A stretch of 64,000 bases of DNA from the NCBI RefSeq assembly GCF_013409045.1, contig NZ_JACCBT010000001.1, positions 8,286,669 to 8,350,668 on the forward strand, in the 5' to 3' direction. This stretch comes from Actinomadura citrea (GTDB taxonomy: Bacteria; Actinomycetota; Actinomycetes; Streptosporangiales; Streptosporangiaceae). The translations under genes and the position numbers were made by a program. Below, piece by piece: positions 61,492 to 64,000 of this stretch. Numbering within the stretch: position 1 is the stretch's first letter; each line of letters starts with the position of its first letter. The notes beneath the pieces were generated by a model, which made no database searches, was not told the DNA's origin, and saw only the letters and a list, made by a program, of their open reading frames with translations.

Positions 61492-61914
61492 CTACTCGGC
61501 GTCGCCGTACGATTCGTACCCGAGGAACTCACCGAACTCGTCCGCGAGCCATCTGGGAGTTCCCCACCAGCCGCCATGTTCCAGCGAACCCTCGTAGTCG
61601 ATCTCCAAGCTACTGCCCTCTCTATCCTCCATCATCCCGAGTCGCCGGTTCCTGCTGTACAGGAAGAGCGTGACGCTGGCGCGACGGCTCCCGTCTTGGA
61701 TGAGTTGACTCCCCATCACTCCTTCCCAGCACAATTGGAAGCCATTGCCTTGCGGAGGCGAACTACGGATACTTACGCAAAAATCCAAGCCCTCGCCGTC
61801 TTGGAAACGGTCGTCCAAAAGCTCTACAACTTCGATCGGTTCCTGCAACAACGTGCTCAATTCCGCGACGAGCCGATTAATCACGCCCAGTCGAGGATCA
61901 TCTCTGCCGGTCAT
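61492..61914 (-). CDS. 140-residue orphan protein, immunity-protein-like character
   Basis: ATG 61912-61914 with GGGAGG 8 bases upstream. The protein is acidic and compact: GVINRLVAELSTLLQEPIEV, then FCVSIRSSPPQGNGFQLCWEG, ASVTLFLYSRNRRLGMMEDR and LEHGGWWGTPRWLADEFGEF. It has helix-strand alternation and no signal or membrane part. Size, acidity and lower GC fit immunity proteins of polymorphic toxins, but no toxin gene is present and I do not recognise the family. Possibly the residue of a lost toxin locus. Confidence 0.55.
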   Translation of the reverse strand: MTGRDDPRLGVINRLVAELSTLLQEPIEVVELLDDRFQDGEGLDFCVSIRSSPPQGNGFQLCWEGVMGSQLIQDGSRRASVTLFLYSRNRRLGMMEDREGSSLEIDYEGSLEHGGWWGTPRWLADEFGEFLGYESYGDAE

Positions 61915-62429
61915 CCGGCACGCCTCCCGAACCACCAATGAAGATAACGGTGCTTACCCTGAGCATAGGGGCGCCGCGCCCAGCGACGCGAGACAATATC
62001 GCACTCAGAGGCCCCATGCTCGGCTCGCATAACGGAGGGCGGCGACAGGAACCAAACCCGCGCTGTCAGCTTGGGAAGCAAACCGATCCCGGTCGTCGCA
62101 GCGGCTGACACGGCTTTCGCGCGTACCGCCAGTGTCCGCTGTGGCCCCTTGATCACCCTGGCTAATTGCACGCCAATTGGGCGCCCGCCGGAGTTGCTGA
62201 GCTGGACGTTCTCGGCCTGCTCGGATCAGCGACAGCACCCCCGATCATGCGAGGGCAAGCGGACCCCGAGCGCAGGTTCCGCCACGGTCCGAGCACCGGT
62301 GCCGCGCGGCAGCGATCGCCCCGACCACGCAACCCGCCTCAGCCAGGCTGTCGCGATCGTAGGGCGAAACATCGCCGAGCGGTGCGGCAGGCGTCAGGCA
62401 AGGGGAGTCACGGGACGAGCTTGGCGAGT
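61915..62429. other. No gene seen
   Basis: About 515 bases between the orphan gene and the transposase remnant, of mixed GC. One end of the insertion element may lie here, but I could not find inverted repeats. Confidence 0.35.
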
Positions 62430-62762
62430 GTGCGGCAGGTTTACTGGCGGGACGTGCCCGCACGCTATGGGCCGTGGCCGACGCTCTACCAGCAGCTCCG
62501 CCGCTGGAGCGTAGACGGGACCTGGGACCGGCCGCTGACGCACGTCCAGGTGCACGACGACGCGATCGGGGCGGTGGACTGGTCGGCGGTGTGCGTGGGC
62601 TCCAACGTCGTCGAACGCTGCTTCAACCAGCTCAAACGCTTCCGCGGCCTGGCCACCCGATACAAGATACTCGCCGCCCACTACCGCGCCGTCGTCACCC
62701 ATCGCCAGCCCTGTCCTCTGGCTCAGCGCCCCTTGGTCATGAGCTGGCGGTACAGCGGCTAG
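62430..62762 (+). pseudogene. Internally deleted IS5-type transposase
   Basis: VYWRDVPARYGPWPTLYQQL and RRWSVDGTWDRPLTHVQVHD are the N-terminal DUF4096 part of IS5-group transposases. About 15 residues on, the frame reads GSNVVERCFNQLKRFRGLAT RYKIL, the C-terminal part with the catalytic Glu region. The about 150 residues between, with the two catalytic Asp, are missing. A further +1 shift occurs after HYRAVV (the other frame gives ASPVLWL, the usual end). It cannot encode an active transposase. Confidence 0.75.
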
Positions 62763-62931
62763 ATCTACTCAAGATCAGCCTTAGGCCACTGGGGTGGCAA
62801 AGCGTGCGACCGCGCGAGGTTCATCACTTCGTGTTCCCCGTGCCCTTGCTGTGGGTGTACGCCAGAGATGCGGTCGTGGATACCGGGGCGATGCTGCGGG
62901 TTCGGGCGAGGCCGGGCGGGCGGGCGATGGG

Positions 62932-63123
62932 CTACCACGCGGCGGAACCGGGGAGTAGATTTTGCACGTTCCTAGCAATGTGCAATGACTCCGAACGGGC
63001 AGCCAAGCAAATAAATGAGCACGCAACAGCGCCTATTTCTTGGGATAGGTCATCTAAAATGTCCCCCGGGATAGGCACATTAAGAAACTGATTGTCCGGC
63101 ATATGCTCGGCAGTTCCGACCAT
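62932..63123 (-). CDS. Hypothetical ORF of 63 residues
   Basis: The frame from ATG 63121-63123 starts MVGTAEHMPDNQFLNVPIPG and includes ILDDLSQEIGAVACSFICLA. The DNA is about 50% GC, far below the window, and the composition is protein-like. No ribosome site. Probably the 3' scrap of a foreign gene rather than a complete one. Confidence 0.3.
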   Translation of the reverse strand: MVGTAEHMPDNQFLNVPIPGDILDDLSQEIGAVACSFICLAARSESLHIARNVQNLLPGSAAW

Positions 63124-63339
63124 TGCAGCAAGATGGTCATGGCGCGTGTCCGCACTAATGGGGGCTCGCTGACGCGGGGGAAACCGCCTCCGGCGTCGAA
63201 AACGTCGCAGAGGTAATCTGCCTCGTCGGGGAAGTCCTCCGATCACTGGGCGAGCATAGGAGCATCTTCGGGGACTGGAGGTCACCGAACGCCGGGAAGG
63301 ATCGTCGCAGCTAGACATCCTGGACGGTGCGTTGGAGCA

Positions 63340-63509
63340 CCTGAAGCATCGCAGGACGTGGCGGGCAGGCCGGCCCGCGCGGCGGTAGCCACGAAACGGT
63401 CCGGGGTGCCGCCACGAGCACCTCGTAGCCGAGCGCCCGGCACGCCGGGCCAGCGGCAACAGCAGATAGAAGTGACCGCGCAGAGGCACGCTGGTGAACA
63501 GGCCCGCAT
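63340..63509 (-). pseudogene. Frameshifted N-terminus of a GT1 glycosyltransferase
   Basis: Three minus-strand frames together spell the start of a UGT/MGT-type glycosyltransferase: LFTSVPLRGHFYLLLPLARR, then RALGYEVLVAAP in the next frame, then PDRFVATAARAGLPATSCDA in the third. In intact enzymes these are consecutive (HxxPLLPLA...GHEVxVAAP...). Two indels and truncation after about 55 codons make it a dead remnant. Confidence 0.7.
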
Positions 63510-63691
63510 GGCCGCTCTGGCATGGTGCTGAGGACGGGCCGTCAGCCTAATTGACCCCGCGAAGCCGAATGTCGGCATGGCCGGAGTTGGCACCTTCTTA
63601 CCCCTGCCCTGGGCGCGCCCGATGCGAGACACTTCCTTGTGCACGGAGAGCGAATCGCTCCCCCGACGCGGGGACGACGATTGGAGAGCCG

Positions 63692-64000
63692 ATGCCGCAT
63701 ATCGCCCTGGGGAACGACGCGTCCGGAATCATCTCGCTGTTCGCCTACCGGCCCGAGACCGCCCGCCCGTTGAGCGAGCTGGCCGAGGTGCTGCTGCGCG
63801 GCCCGAGCTCGCTGAGCCGCGGCGAGCGGGAACTGATCGCCTCCTACGTCTCGGCCCTCAACGACTGCGAGTTCTGCACCACCTCGCATGCGGCGTTCGC
63901 CGCCGCCCAGCTCCCCGAGGGCATCGCGTTGGTCGACCAGGTACGGGCCGACCTCGAGAGCGCGCCCGTCCCGGCGAAGCTGAAGGCCCTGCTGCGGGTG
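63692..64000 (+). CDS. Carboxymuconolactone decarboxylase/AhpD-family protein (3' end outside window)
   Basis: 103 codons visible. The core LSRGERELIASYVSALNDCEFCTTSHAAFAA contains the CxxC pair with a following His (CEFCTTSH), the redox site of AhpD-like peroxidase-related proteins. The start is ATG 63692 with GGAG 6 bases upstream. It is the first intact-looking gene after the scrapyard region. The C-terminus runs past 64000. Confidence 0.88.
   Translation, partial: MPHIALGNDASGIISLFAYRPETARPLSELAEVLLRGPSSLSRGERELIASYVSALNDCEFCTTSHAAFAAAQLPEGIALVDQVRADLESAPVPAKLKALLRV

Noticed and set aside
62160..62430. N-terminal extension of the transposase remnant
   Set aside because: No similarity to transposases before about 62430; sequence is Arg/Pro-rich noise.

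Overview
The window is chromosomal DNA of a very GC-rich actinomycete. It shows GTG/TTG starts, four-base gene overlaps, long perfect terminator hairpins without strong U-tracts, leaderless-type promoters, an mce locus and F420/PPOX-type enzymes. Gene content and the RpoB/RpoC sequences suggest the Streptosporangiales/Thermomonosporaceae (Actinomadura-like). That placement is inference from recall; I could not run a search.

Left arm (1-11450). A 3'-truncated DinB2-type polymerase IV lies at the edge. It is followed by a PPOX-fold oxidoreductase, an aminoglycoside-phosphotransferase-fold kinase, a MerR regulator divergent from an NmrA-type reductase, a TetR regulator divergent from an FMN reductase plus a 14-TM efflux pump (with a nested operator between them), and a quinone oxidoreductase. 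Next come a decayed DUF4132 gene joined to a foreign membrane tail and two small proteins of unknown function.

Core (11672-41471, almost all minus strand). Read right to left this is the transcription/translation block: tRNA-Trp, secE, nusG, rplK, rplA, [acyl-CoA ligase and three exported or lipo-proteins], rplJ, rplL, [mkl, two yrbE, six mce, two mce-associated genes], rpoB, rpoC. A complete Mce lipid importer sits between rplL and rpoB. Mycobacterium tuberculosis keeps only its Mce ATPase gene, mkl, in that interval. An L10 leader with a terminator-like attenuator precedes rplJ, and rpoB has its own promoter.

Right arm (41472-57275). PLP aminotransferase, a SigE-family sigma factor with a membrane partner, a secreted Pro-rich protein, an adenosine-deaminase-like enzyme, a GntR regulator, a GDT1-family Mn exporter behind a yybP-ykoY Mn2+ riboswitch, murB, hadB/hadA-type dehydratases, a LOG-family protein, a NUDIX protein, rpmG, tRNA-Met, tRNA-Thr, an acyl-CoA dehydrogenase, an orphan 343-residue protein, a PP2C-like phosphatase and a broken exonuclease-TerD gene. 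The rpmG-hadA-hadB-tRNA-Trp-secE-nusG neighbourhood again mirrors M. tuberculosis.

Far right (57276-64000). A CadD-type transporter and a 53-residue Tat-like peptide lead into a lower-GC scrapyard: a secreted-protein remnant, a duplicated acetyltransferase tail, an internally deleted IS5-type transposase, a frameshifted GT1 glycosyltransferase, and orphan ORFs. The window ends inside a carboxymuconolactone-decarboxylase-family gene.

Cross-cutting signals. Degenerate minisatellites (21, 15, about 20 and 24 bp) sit at gene 3' ends or between genes. At least four genes have a TANNNT-like hexamer exactly 7 nt before the start codon, as expected for leaderless mRNAs.
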